This document shows, one piece after another, positions 45,322 through 52,521 of a stretch of DNA of 59,422 bases. The notes below the pieces were generated by a model. The model saw nothing but the letters and a program-made list of their open reading frames with translations, searched no databases and was not told the DNA's origin. Numbering within the stretch: the first letter of the stretch is position 1; each line of letters begins with the position of its first letter. This DNA is from an uncultured Clostridia bacterium (lineage in GTDB: Bacteria; Bacillota; Clostridia; Christensenellales; Borkfalkiaceae): the NCBI GenBank assembly GCA_947589285.1, contig CANPZV010000005.1, positions 1-59,422 of the forward strand. The letters run 5' to 3'. Position numbers and translations under genes: made by a program.

Positions 45322-47157
45322 ATGAATTTTTACTATGACCCGCTGGACCGCACCTGCAAGAGTTTGCGCGGCGCGATTGGGCAGGGGTGCGCGCTGTCGC
45401 TTCATCTCTATAGCATCATGGAGGGCGGAGAATCAACATTCTCCGCTCAAACATGTATGCTTGTTTTATGGAAAAACGACGGCGAAAGGCGGTATTTCCC
45501 GATGCAACGGGAGGAAAATTGTTTCTCTATCCGCCTGATCTTCCACCACACGGGGCTTTATTTCTATCATTTTGAGATCGATGGGGAGGTTTTCGGATGC
45601 GGAACGCTGCGGCGGGGGACCTTCTCCGATACGGCCGCAGATTGGCAGATCACCGTCTTTGACGAGGAATACGAGACGCCCGAATGGTTCAAGGGCGGCG
45701 TCATGTATCAGATCTTCCCCGACAGATTTTTCAGGGGCGAGGGGAATTATCCGCTTGCGGAGGGCAAGATCCTGCGCTACGATTGGGGGGGACTTCCTTC
45801 CTTCCGTCCGAATGAGATGGGGAAGATCCTCAACAACGACTTTTTCGGCGGAAATCTGAACGGCATCCGCGAAAAGCTCGGCTATCTCAAGGACCTCGGG
45901 GTCACCGTCCTGTATCTCAATCCCATCTTCGAGGCGTATTCCAACCACCGCTACGACACGGGTGACTACATGAAGATCGATCCGCTTCTCGGGACGGAGG
46001 AGGACTTCGACCGTCTCGTGAAGGAGGCGGAAACGCTCGGCATCCGCATCATTTTGGACGGCGTTTTCAACCACACGGGCGACAACAGCCGTTACTTCAA
46101 CAAATACGGCAAGTACGACAGCCTCGGGGCCTACCAATCCAAGGATTCGCCCTATGCCGATTGGTACATCTTCCACGAATACCCCATGCTCTACGAATGT
46201 TGGTGGGGGATCGACGTCCTGCCCGAGATCAACGAGGCCTCCGCAAGCTATCAGGAGTTTATCCTCGGCGAAAACGGCGTCATAAAGCACTGGCTGGGGC
46301 ATGGGATCGGCGGCTACCGCCTCGACGTCGCGGACGAACTCCCCGATTTCTTTGTCAAAGACCTTCGGGAGGCGGTCAAGAGTGTGGATCCCGACGCCAT
46401 CCTCATCGGCGAAGTCTGGGAGGACGCCTCCAACAAGATCTCCTACGACGTCAGAAGGGAGTATTTGCAGGGGCACGAACTTGACAGCGTGATGAACTAT
46501 CCGCTCAAAGACGCGATCATCAACTTTGTCCGCACGGGAATGACCTATATCCTGCGCGAGACGATCGCCATGCTGCTCGACAACTACCCGAAGCAGACGC
46601 TCGATTGCCTGATGAATCTCCTCGGCTCACACGACACGCCGCGCATTCTGACAGTTTTCGGCGGCGAAAGCTGCGACGAAAGGGAGAAAATGGCCGTCCT
46701 GCGCCTGAGTAACGAACAGAGAAAAAAGGCCAAAGAACTCGTTAAAATGGCCGCCGTTCTTCAATATACGCTCCCCGGTGTCCCGTGCGTCTACTACGGC
46801 GACGAGGCCGCCATGGAGGGATATCAGGATCCGTTCTGCCGCGGGTGCTTCCCTTGGGACGGCATCGACGAGGAACTGCACGGCTTTTACCGAACTCTCG
46901 GCGGGATACGGAACGGCCCGCTGAAAGAAGTCTTTGCCACGGGAAATTACAGAGAGGTCTTTGCGGACACGGGCTGTATCGTCTATATGAGAAAGACGGA
47001 AAAGATGAGCGTCGCCGTCTATGTGAACCGCAGTACCTGCGAATACAGCCTTCACTTTGACGGAACGTGGAAGGAAGTGCTATCGGGGGAGCTTTTTCCC
47101 GAAAAGATCGCCGTTCACGGCAATTCATACGGAATTTTGACCAAATACTATGTCTGA
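45322..47157 (+). CDS. GH13 alpha-glucan hydrolase (cyclomaltodextrinase/neopullulanase type)
   Basis: A 611-residue intracellular alpha-amylase-family enzyme with no signal peptide. An N-terminal domain (about 1-125) resembles that of maltogenic amylases. In the barrel, GVMYQIFPDRFF starts the fold, DGVFNHTG is region I, GYRLDVADELP holds the nucleophile, ILIGEVWED the acid/base, and LLGSHDTPR the stabiliser. It probably trims limit dextrins released by GlgP. It starts 10 bp after glgP and ends the operon. The last codons and stop lie within dispersed palindrome copy 6. Confidence 0.9.
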   Translation: MNFYYDPLDRTCKSLRGAIGQGCALSLHLYSIMEGGESTFSAQTCMLVLWKNDGERRYFPMQREENCFSIRLIFHHTGLYFYHFEIDGEVFGCGTLRRGTFSDTAADWQITVFDEEYETPEWFKGGVMYQIFPDRFFRGEGNYPLAEGKILRYDWGGLPSFRPNEMGKILNNDFFGGNLNGIREKLGYLKDLGVTVLYLNPIFEAYSNHRYDTGDYMKIDPLLGTEEDFDRLVKEAETLGIRIILDGVFNHTGDNSRYFNKYGKYDSLGAYQSKDSPYADWYIFHEYPMLYECWWGIDVLPEINEASASYQEFILGENGVIKHWLGHGIGGYRLDVADELPDFFVKDLREAVKSVDPDAILIGEVWEDASNKISYDVRREYLQGHELDSVMNYPLKDAIINFVRTGMTYILRETIAMLLDNYPKQTLDCLMNLLGSHDTPRILTVFGGESCDEREKMAVLRLSNEQRKKAKELVKMAAVLQYTLPGVPCVYYGDEAAMEGYQDPFCRGCFPWDGIDEELHGFYRTLGGIRNGPLKEVFATGNYREVFADTGCIVYMRKTEKMSVAVYVNRSTCEYSLHFDGTWKEVLSGELFPEKIAVHGNSYGILTKYYV

Positions 47158-47161
47158 CATA
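47149..47161. repeat. Dispersed palindrome, copy 6 (exact core, overlaps GH13 stop)
   Basis: TATGTCTGACATA contains the TGA stop of the GH13 gene (47155-47157). Confidence 0.85.
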
Positions 47162-47166
47162 ATTAC

Positions 47167-47179
47167 TATGTCAGACATA
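47167..47179. repeat. Dispersed palindrome, copy 7 (exact core)
   Basis: TATGTCAGACATA, flanked on the right by GTACTAT. It is the exact reverse complement of copy 6, with 5 bp between them, so the pair can also form a 13-bp hairpin. Confidence 0.85.
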
Positions 47180-47451
47180 GTACTATCAAGGCGTTTTTCG
47201 ACATAATCAGACAAAACGGCGATGCGGAAATAATTTTTTTCGGAAAAATATTTGCACGGCTGTACGGAACATTCGCAAAAAACGCAGAACGATTCCTGAA
47301 AAAATCATTAGAAATGTCCGCGGAAAAAATTTCCGAAAATTAAAATGCGCAATTTTTTCCGAGATGAAAATAAAATGATAAGACGGAAGATCGTTCGGGA
47401 AAAATAGCGCGAACTACCGAAAATCTGCCCAAAATACCCCTTTCTTGCCCT
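47180..47451. other. A/T-rich non-coding region with degenerate recombinase half-sites
   Basis: No gene is visible between the GH13 stop and the recombinase start (443 bp in all). Within it, GAACATTCGCAAAA (47267-47280), GAACGATTCCTGAAAA (47287-47302) and GAACTACCGAAAA (47411-47423) look like decayed versions of the arm GAACTATTCGTAAAA. The similarity is by eye. Confidence 0.4.
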
Positions 47452-47487
47452 GAACTATTCGTAAAAGCTTGATTTTACGAATAGTTC
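47452..47487. other. Perfect 15-6-15 inverted repeat, candidate dif/att site
   Basis: GAACTATTCGTAAAA (47452-47466), spacer GCTTGA, then the exact reverse complement TTTTACGAATAGTTC (47473-47487). Paired arms around a 6-bp centre are the layout of Xer core sites. It lies 113 bp upstream of the XerS-like gene. There is no T-run or coding use to explain it as a terminator. Confidence 0.7.
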
Positions 47488-47551
47488 GATGTGTATGCCC
47501 GTCGGCAATTTTCCCCTCCCCACCGAAAAAATTTTGCAAATTTCCCCTTTT

Positions 47552-47565
47552 AACTATTCGTAAAA
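47552..47565 (+). other. Third copy of the recombinase arm, abutting the -35 box
   Basis: AACTATTCGTAAAA, identical over 14 bases to the left arm of the 36-bp site, ends one base before TTGACA. Recombinase binding here would cover the promoter, suggesting autoregulation (inference). Confidence 0.7.
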
Positions 47566-47594
47566 TTGACATCTGCCCCATTTCGCGCTATAAT
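47566..47594 (+). promoter_or_regulatory. Consensus promoter of the recombinase gene, predicting a leaderless mRNA
   Basis: TTGACA (47566-47571), exactly 17 bp, TATAAT (47589-47594). ATG 47601 follows after 6 nt with no ribosome binding site. This is the clearest leaderless case in the window. Confidence 0.8.
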
Positions 47595-47600
47595 GTTTCC

Positions 47601-48668
47601 ATGGCAAAAAAGAATCTCACCTACTATCAGGAGCGGAATCTGAAGAATTTGGACCGCATCGACACCCTCCTCGACGAACTCCCCGAGTACTGCGAGGATT
47701 TTTTCCGCGGCGTCGAGGACCGCACGAGCGTCCTCACCCGCCTCAACTATGCCTACGACCTGCGCATTTTTTTCGACTTCCTCTCCCGCAAAAAATTCAA
47801 GAATCGATCGCCCAAGGAGATCACCCTCGAAGATCTCGAGCAGGTGACCGATACGGACATCGAGATCTTCCTCTCCTACCTCTCCCACTACACTTTCGGC
47901 GGCAAACAGCTCTCCTGCAACGAACGCGCCAAGGCGAGAAAGCTCTCCACCGTCCGTTCCCTCTTCAAATACTTCTTCAACAAGGGTCTCATCGGCGTAG
48001 ACAATGCCGCCAAGGTCTCGACGCCCAAACTCCATGAAAAGGAGATCGTCCGCCTTGAAGGCGATGAGATCGACGAAATTTTGACCACGGCCGAATACGG
48101 AAACGGCCTCTCGGGACACGCCATCCATTATCATGACCGTACGATGATCCGCGATACGGCGATCCTGACCCTCTTCCTCGGGACGGGCATCCGTATTTCC
48201 GAGCTTGTGGGGCTGAACGACGAGAGCATCGATTTCGACAACAATTCCTTTGTCGTGACGCGCAAGGGCGGAAATCAGGCCATTTTGTACTTCTCCGACG
48301 AGGTCGCCGACGCGCTCGCCGCCTATCTCGAACAGAAAAAGGGAGATCCGAAGGTCCCCAAAGATACCCCCGCTCCCCTCTTTCTCTCCATGCAATACCG
48401 CCGCATCACCGTCCGTGCCGTCGAAAATCTCGTCAAAAAATACGCAAAGATCGTCACGCCGCTCAAAAAGATCACCCCGCACAAGCTCCGTTCCACCTAC
48501 GGCACCGCCCTCTACCGCGAGACAAAGGACATCTACATCGTCGCCGACGTCCTCGGGCACAAGGACGTCAACACCACGCGGAAGCACTATGCCGCCATCA
48601 CGGAGGACAACCGCCGCTCTGTCGCGGGGAAAGTCAGGCTCCACCGCGGCGAGGAGGACGACGATTGA
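47601..48668 (+). CDS. XerS-like tyrosine recombinase
   Basis: A 355-residue site-specific recombinase. An N-terminal SAM-like arm-binding domain (about 30-130, AYDLRIFFDFL) is followed by the catalytic domain with the full set Arg198 (GTGIR), Lys222 (TRKGG), His294 and Arg297 (HKLR), His320 (LGH) and nucleophile Tyr330. Length and motifs resemble the single-recombinase XerS of streptococci and lactococci more than the roughly 300-residue XerC/XerD. XerS genes sit beside their dif site, and here a 36-bp inverted repeat lies just upstream. The likely job is chromosome dimer resolution; an element integrase is the alternative. hflX overlaps the end. Confidence 0.88.
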   Translation: MAKKNLTYYQERNLKNLDRIDTLLDELPEYCEDFFRGVEDRTSVLTRLNYAYDLRIFFDFLSRKKFKNRSPKEITLEDLEQVTDTDIEIFLSYLSHYTFGGKQLSCNERAKARKLSTVRSLFKYFFNKGLIGVDNAAKVSTPKLHEKEIVRLEGDEIDEILTTAEYGNGLSGHAIHYHDRTMIRDTAILTLFLGTGIRISELVGLNDESIDFDNNSFVVTRKGGNQAILYFSDEVADALAAYLEQKKGDPKVPKDTPAPLFLSMQYRRITVRAVENLVKKYAKIVTPLKKITPHKLRSTYGTALYRETKDIYIVADVLGHKDVNTTRKHYAAITEDNRRSVAGKVRLHRGEEDDD

Positions 48669-49891
48669 ACGCTGAGATCATCTATGTCATCCAGCCCGTC
48701 GAGGGCGAAAAGTCCAAGGCGTTGCACGCAGAGATCGTCTCCCTCATCGAGAGCGCGGGCGCGGAATACGGCGGAACGATCTATCAGACCATCCGCGAGA
48801 TCGACCCCGCCACCTACATCGGCACGGGCAAACTCGCCGAACTGAGGGAGCGGCTCACGGGGCTGGACGTGACCGTGCTTTTCAACGGCGACCTCTCCCC
48901 CTCCCAGACGCTCAACATCTCCAAGGCACTCGACGATCGGAAGGTCATCGACAGGACGACCCTCATTCTCGATATCTTCGCCCTCCGTGCCGTGAGCAGT
49001 GAGGGCAAGATCCAGGTCGAACTCGCCCAGCTCAAATACTTATATCCCCGCCTCAAGGGGAAGGGCGAGGCTCTGTCCCGCTTGGGGGGAGGTATCGGGA
49101 CGCGCGGCCCCGGGGAGACCAAGCTCGAGACGGACAGACGGCACATCAGAAGCCGCATCCGCTTCCTCGAACAGCGGCTGAAAGAGACTGAAAAACGCCG
49201 TGCCATGCAGGTACAGCGCAGAAAAAAAGAGCGGATCACAACGATCGCTCTCGTCGGATATACAAACACGGGCAAATCGACCCTTTTGAACCGCCTGACG
49301 GGTGCGGACGTGTTCGTGAAGGACGCCCTCTTTGCGACGCTCGACCCGACCGCACGGTCCTTTGAGATCGAAGGGATCCCCTTTCTCCTCATCGACACCG
49401 TCGGTTTTTTGCAGGAACTCCCCCATCACCTCATCGAGGCCTTCCGCTCCACCCTCGAAAGTGCGCTCAACTGCGACCTCGCCCTCATCGTCTGCGACGC
49501 AAGCGGCGACTATATGATGCAGCTCGAAACGACCCTCTCCACCCTCCGCGATATGGGATTTTCGTCCCCCTATCTCGTCGTGATGAACAAATGCGACCTT
49601 ATCGGTACCGCGGAAGCACTCCCCCATGACGCCGTATGTATCGCCGCCGCAAAGGATCAGGGCCTTGACGGGCTGAAACGCCGCATTTTTGAGGCCTTAA
49701 AGGACAATTATGTGAGGGCGAAACTCCTCATCCCCTACGATAAGATGGCCGAATACAGCGCGGTCAGGCCGTACTGCACGGAGCGGGCCGTCTCCTACAC
49801 GGACGACGGCGCGGAGGCGGACGTCATCATTCCCGCCGTGTATGCCGAAAAGTTCACTCCTTTTTATCGGGATCGTAGTCAGGATCCATGA
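48665..49891 (+). CDS. hflX: Ribosome-associated GTPase HflX
   Basis: A 408-residue Obg-related GTPase that can split stalled ribosomes. The N-terminal HflX domain contains PATYIGTGKLAEL, followed by FNGDLSPSQTLNIS and the linker LGGGIGTRGPGETKLETDRR. The G domain has VGYTNTGKSTLLNRL, DTVGFLQELPHHLIEAF and VMNKCDL. Start TTG 48665 overlaps the recombinase stop (TTGA) and has GAGGAGG upstream, so the two are translationally coupled. Its 3' end overlaps the convergent Cys-rich gene by 38 bp. Confidence 0.94.
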   Translation: MNAEIIYVIQPVEGEKSKALHAEIVSLIESAGAEYGGTIYQTIREIDPATYIGTGKLAELRERLTGLDVTVLFNGDLSPSQTLNISKALDDRKVIDRTTLILDIFALRAVSSEGKIQVELAQLKYLYPRLKGKGEALSRLGGGIGTRGPGETKLETDRRHIRSRIRFLEQRLKETEKRRAMQVQRRKKERITTIALVGYTNTGKSTLLNRLTGADVFVKDALFATLDPTARSFEIEGIPFLLIDTVGFLQELPHHLIEAFRSTLESALNCDLALIVCDASGDYMMQLETTLSTLRDMGFSSPYLVVMNKCDLIGTAEALPHDAVCIAAAKDQGLDGLKRRIFEALKDNYVRAKLLIPYDKMAEYSAVRPYCTERAVSYTDDGAEADVIIPAVYAEKFTPFYRDRSQDP

Positions 49892-50045
49892 TGACCCTGT
49901 CGATCTTGATCGTCGCATAGTCGCGGATGTCGAGGCACTTCCCGCAGTTATCGCAGGGCTTTGACGGGTCCAGATCGCAGACCATGCACTCGAGGCAGCC
50001 GTCGCACTCCTTCGTCTCATCCAAGACGCACATCTTTGTTTCCAT
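49854..50045 (-). CDS. Cysteine-rich ferredoxin-like mini-protein
   Basis: A 63-residue protein with eight cysteines: Cys6, then CDGCLECMVC (14-23, CxxCxxCxxC) and CDNCGKC (31-37). This spacing suggests an iron-sulfur or zinc site, but the protein is shorter than clostridial 2[4Fe-4S] ferredoxin and the second cluster lacks a fourth ligand. I recall similar hypothetical proteins in Clostridia, without a function. It is divergent from lexA across a 114-bp region with an SOS box. Promoter and ATG spacing suggest a leaderless mRNA. Confidence 0.75.
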   Translation of the reverse strand: METKMCVLDETKECDGCLECMVCDLDPSKPCDNCGKCLDIRDYATIKIDRVIMDPDYDPDKKE

Positions 50046-50051
50046 GTCTGT

Positions 50052-50080
50052 AGTATAACACGCAAAGAGAAAAATAGCAA
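50052..50080 (-). promoter_or_regulatory. Promoter of the Cys-rich gene, predicting a leaderless mRNA
   Basis: Minus strand TTGCTA (50080-50075), 17 bp, TATACT (50057-50052). The ATG begins 6 nt later at 50045, with no ribosome binding site. Confidence 0.65.
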
Positions 50081-50101
50081 CAAAAATTTTTGAAAAACAT
50101 G

Positions 50102-50113
50102 GAACATTTGTTT
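50102..50113. promoter_or_regulatory. LexA (SOS) box
   Basis: GAACATTTGTTT matches the Gram-positive operator GAAC-N4-GTTC at all but the last base. It overlaps the lexA -35 box and lies 21 bp upstream of the Cys-rich gene's -35, so both genes may be LexA-controlled. Confidence 0.7.
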
Positions 50114-50140
50114 GCATTCTTCGGCGAGATGTGTTATAAT
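50112..50140 (+). promoter_or_regulatory. Promoter of lexA
   Basis: TTGCAT (50112-50117), 17 bp, TATAAT (50135-50140). The leader is about 13 nt with GAGGTG. Confidence 0.8.
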
Positions 50141-50159
50141 GCTCTTGTGAGGTGAAAAA

Positions 50160-50768
50160 ATGATCAAACAGGACAGACTGATGGACGTTCTCGACTATAT
50201 CCGCCGTTATAATGATGAAAATGGATTTCCCCCCTCCGTCCGCGACGTCTGCGCCGCTCTCGACATCAAATCGACGGCGACGGCCTATGATTACATCAAC
50301 CGTCTGCGCGAACAGGGGTATCTCAACAAGGCGGAAAAGAAGAACCGCTCGGTGGTCGTGCGCGGGAACTCCTCCGTCCGCGTTCCCCTGCTCGGCGTCG
50401 TCAACGCAGGCCAGCCCATCCTCGCTGTGGAGAATAACGAGGGCTATTATACCCTCCCCGAGGCGGAATTCAAGGGCGACGACCTCTTCCTCCTGCGCGT
50501 CCACGGCGAATCCATGATCGACGCGGGGATCTTCGACGGAGATAAGATCATCGTCAAGCGGCAGCCGACGGCCGAAAACGGCGAGATCGTCGTCGCCATG
50601 TTCGACGACGGCACGATGGACGGCGCGACGGTCAAACGCTTCTATAAAAAGGATGGGAAAGTCGTCCTTCACCCCGAAAACACCTCGATGGACGACATCG
50701 TCCCCCAAAATCAGGAGAGCGTCCGCATTCTCGGCAAGGTCATCGGCCTGATGCGGAGTTTCAGGTAA
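50160..50768 (+). CDS. lexA: SOS repressor LexA
   Basis: A 202-residue repressor-protease. The N-terminal winged helix-turn-helix covers about 1-65 (SVRDVCAALDIKSTATAYDYINRL). Self-cleavage would occur between Ala83 and Gly84 (VNAGQP). The catalytic dyad is Ser118 (HGESMID) and Lys159 (TVKRF). On DNA damage RecA filaments trigger cleavage and derepression. A GAAC-type box in its own promoter indicates autoregulation. It is followed by a strong terminator. Confidence 0.96.
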   Translation: MIKQDRLMDVLDYIRRYNDENGFPPSVRDVCAALDIKSTATAYDYINRLREQGYLNKAEKKNRSVVVRGNSSVRVPLLGVVNAGQPILAVENNEGYYTLPEAEFKGDDLFLLRVHGESMIDAGIFDGDKIIVKRQPTAENGEIVVAMFDDGTMDGATVKRFYKKDGKVVLHPENTSMDDIVPQNQESVRILGKVIGLMRSFR

Positions 50769-50785
50769 AATAACACATCGTCACT

Positions 50786-50815
50786 CCCCGCTCGGTTGCG
50801 CCTGCGGGGTTTTTT
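50786..50815 (+). terminator. Intrinsic terminator of lexA
   Basis: CCCCGC (50786-50791) pairs with GCGGGG (50804-50809), followed by six T. Confidence 0.8.
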
Positions 50816-50868
50816 CATGTCTCTTACCCTTTTTTGTACGAATTTTCACTTATTTCGCGATTTCCTCA

Positions 50869-50897
50869 TTGCGCGGACAGCCGCAGTGTGATATAAT
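50869..50897 (+). promoter_or_regulatory. Promoter of the lgt operon, predicting a leaderless mRNA
   Basis: TTGCGC (50869-50874), 17 bp, TATAAT (50892-50897). ATG 50904 follows after 6 nt, without a ribosome binding site. Confidence 0.65.
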
Positions 50898-50903
50898 ATT
50901 GCC

Positions 50904-51704
50904 ATGGCACCGAACATCGTCTTTTTGGGACTTGATCTCTATTATTGGATGATCCTCGCGGGCATCGTCGCCGCGATGGTCCTCTTTCGCGTGCTTTATG
51001 CAAATGCCGGGATCGATTACCCCGTGTTTGTCTTGACACTTCTCGTCTCCGTCGGCGCGATCGTCGGCGGGTATCTCTTTGCCGCCCTCTTCCAGAGCTT
51101 CTACAATTATTTGGAGACGGGCGTCTTTCAGTGGGGCGTCGGGACGACGTTCTACGGCGGCCTCATCGGTGCGGCGGCGGTCTTTCTCATTCTCTACTTC
51201 ACGTTCGGCCACTTCTTCTGCAAGGGAAAGCACATTGCGCAGTTCAACGCTATGCTCTCCCTCATCGCCCCCTGCATCGTGCTGGCGCACGCCTTTGGGA
51301 GGATCGGGTGCCTTCTCGACGGCTGTTGCTATGGCAGAGTGAGCGAACTCGGCCTTCCGATGTTCGTAAACGGCGTCTGGGAGAAGCGCGTCCCGATACA
51401 GCTGTTTGAATCCCTCTTCCTCTTCGCCCTGTGCGCCGTCCTCGTCGTCCTGCTCCTCAAAAAGAAGGGGACCCTCAATGCGAGCGTCTATCTCATCGCC
51501 TACGGCGTATGGCGGTTTATCATCGAATTCTTCCGCGACGACGAACGCGGTGCCTCGGGGCTGTCCTTTTTGACCCCCTCACAGCTCACCGCACTCCTTC
51601 TCATTCTCGTCGGGATCGCCTACATCTTTGTATATCGCCTTTTCTTGCGGCAGATCTTCGCAAAATTCGGCGCGCCAACGGAGGAGAACGATGCAGAAAC
51701 GTGA
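50904..51704 (+). CDS. lgt: Prolipoprotein diacylglyceryl transferase-like protein
   Basis: A 266-residue membrane protein with about seven helices. The family signature appears as HAFGRIGCLLDGCCYG, with the essential Arg, and the late segment GASGLSFLTPSQ is also typical. Lgt transfers diacylglycerol from phosphatidylglycerol to the lipobox cysteine of pre-lipoproteins. The cysteine-rich signature marks a Clostridia-type branch; it probably serves lipoproteins such as those at 9542 and 56170. The CPBP gene starts inside its 3' end. Confidence 0.85.
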   Translation: MAPNIVFLGLDLYYWMILAGIVAAMVLFRVLYANAGIDYPVFVLTLLVSVGAIVGGYLFAALFQSFYNYLETGVFQWGVGTTFYGGLIGAAAVFLILYFTFGHFFCKGKHIAQFNAMLSLIAPCIVLAHAFGRIGCLLDGCCYGRVSELGLPMFVNGVWEKRVPIQLFESLFLFALCAVLVVLLLKKKGTLNASVYLIAYGVWRFIIEFFRDDERGASGLSFLTPSQLTALLLILVGIAYIFVYRLFLRQIFAKFGAPTEENDAET

Positions 51705-52467
51705 CGTCCTTCTCCTCATTCTCTTTGTCCCGTGCGCCGCGCTCGTCGTCCTGTTCGGGTTTGACATCTTCCCGATCGAGGACCGAACGCTTGCTCTCCT
51801 CTTGGGGGAAACTGTCCCCCGCCTCGCTGCGGGCGTCTATCTCGTCCTTTTCCTGTGCATGAAGGGGTTCGGCGCGCCCTTCTGCGGGAAGTGGAGGCCC
51901 CTGCATCTCCTTTGGGCAGTCCCCTGCCTCGCCGTTGCGGTCGTCAACTTCCCCTTCTCGGCGTTGATCGGCGGGGAAGCCGCCGTGGACAGGGCCGACC
52001 TTCTGTGGCTCTTCCTTTTGAAGTGCCTCGGCGTCGCCCTCCTCGAGGAGACCTTCTTCCGCGCCCTGCTCGTCCCCCTTCTGCGCGGCGAAAAGGGCAA
52101 AGATCTCTTTTCCGTCCTCCTCTCTGCCGCCCTCTTTGCGGCCATGCACCTGTTGAATCTCTTTTCAGGCAACGTCGGGGCGGTGTTTTTGCAGGTCGGG
52201 TACACCTTCCTCCTCGGCTGTATGTTCGCAGTCATGCTCCTCTACACGGGCAACGTATGGCTGTGCATTTTTGTGCATTTCCTCTTTGACGTCGGCGGAA
52301 CGCTCATTCCCGACCTCGGCCACGGCTCCTTTCAGGACACGGTATTTTGGATCCTCACGGCCGTTGTCGGCGTTCTCTGCGCTCTGCACATCATTTTGAC
52401 CTTTCTTGCCCTTCAAAAACGCAAAAAAAATTCGGAAAATGACGTCAAAGCGGACAATATTAGTTGA
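51691..52467 (+). CDS. CPBP-family intramembrane metalloprotease
   Basis: A 258-residue protein with about seven membrane helices. Motif 1 is EETFFR (around residue 118), motif 2 FAAMHLLNL and motif 3 HFLFD, the metal-binding residues of CPBP (CAAX protease/bacteriocin-processing, Abi) proteins. Roles in this family include peptide processing and self-immunity; the substrate here is unknown. GGAGGAG precedes ATG 51691, which lies 14 bp inside lgt, so the two are co-expressed. Confidence 0.85.
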   Translation: MQKRDVLLLILFVPCAALVVLFGFDIFPIEDRTLALLLGETVPRLAAGVYLVLFLCMKGFGAPFCGKWRPLHLLWAVPCLAVAVVNFPFSALIGGEAAVDRADLLWLFLLKCLGVALLEETFFRALLVPLLRGEKGKDLFSVLLSAALFAAMHLLNLFSGNVGAVFLQVGYTFLLGCMFAVMLLYTGNVWLCIFVHFLFDVGGTLIPDLGHGSFQDTVFWILTAVVGVLCALHIILTFLALQKRKKNSENDVKADNIS

Positions 52468-52492
52468 CTTTATGAACTATTCTCTGTATAAT
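52464..52492 (+). promoter_or_regulatory. Promoter of the ADH-ALDH fusion gene
   Basis: TTGACT (52464-52469), 17 bp, TATAAT (52487-52492), partly overlapping the end of the CPBP gene. Confidence 0.8.
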
Positions 52493-52521
52493 TGTTTCAA
52501 TAACTTCGAGGCAGGTCAGAT

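Noticed and set aside
47452-47487. Reading the 36-bp inverted repeat as a transcription terminator
   Set aside because: There is no T-run, the arm recurs near the promoter, and no gene ends just before it.
47469-47600. Upstream extension of the recombinase frame
   Set aside because: It would run through the third arm repeat and the perfect promoter, and its residues look non-coding. ATG 47601 is the sensible start.
47401-48700. Gene-strand switch as proof that this is the replication terminus
   Set aside because: Genes stay mostly on the + strand on both sides, so local polarity does not support or exclude dif; whole-genome skew is needed.
52473-52481. GAACTATTC in the ADH-ALDH promoter as another recombinase half-site
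   Set aside because: Only nine bases match and the rest of the arm is missing; chance is likely in A/T-rich spacer DNA.
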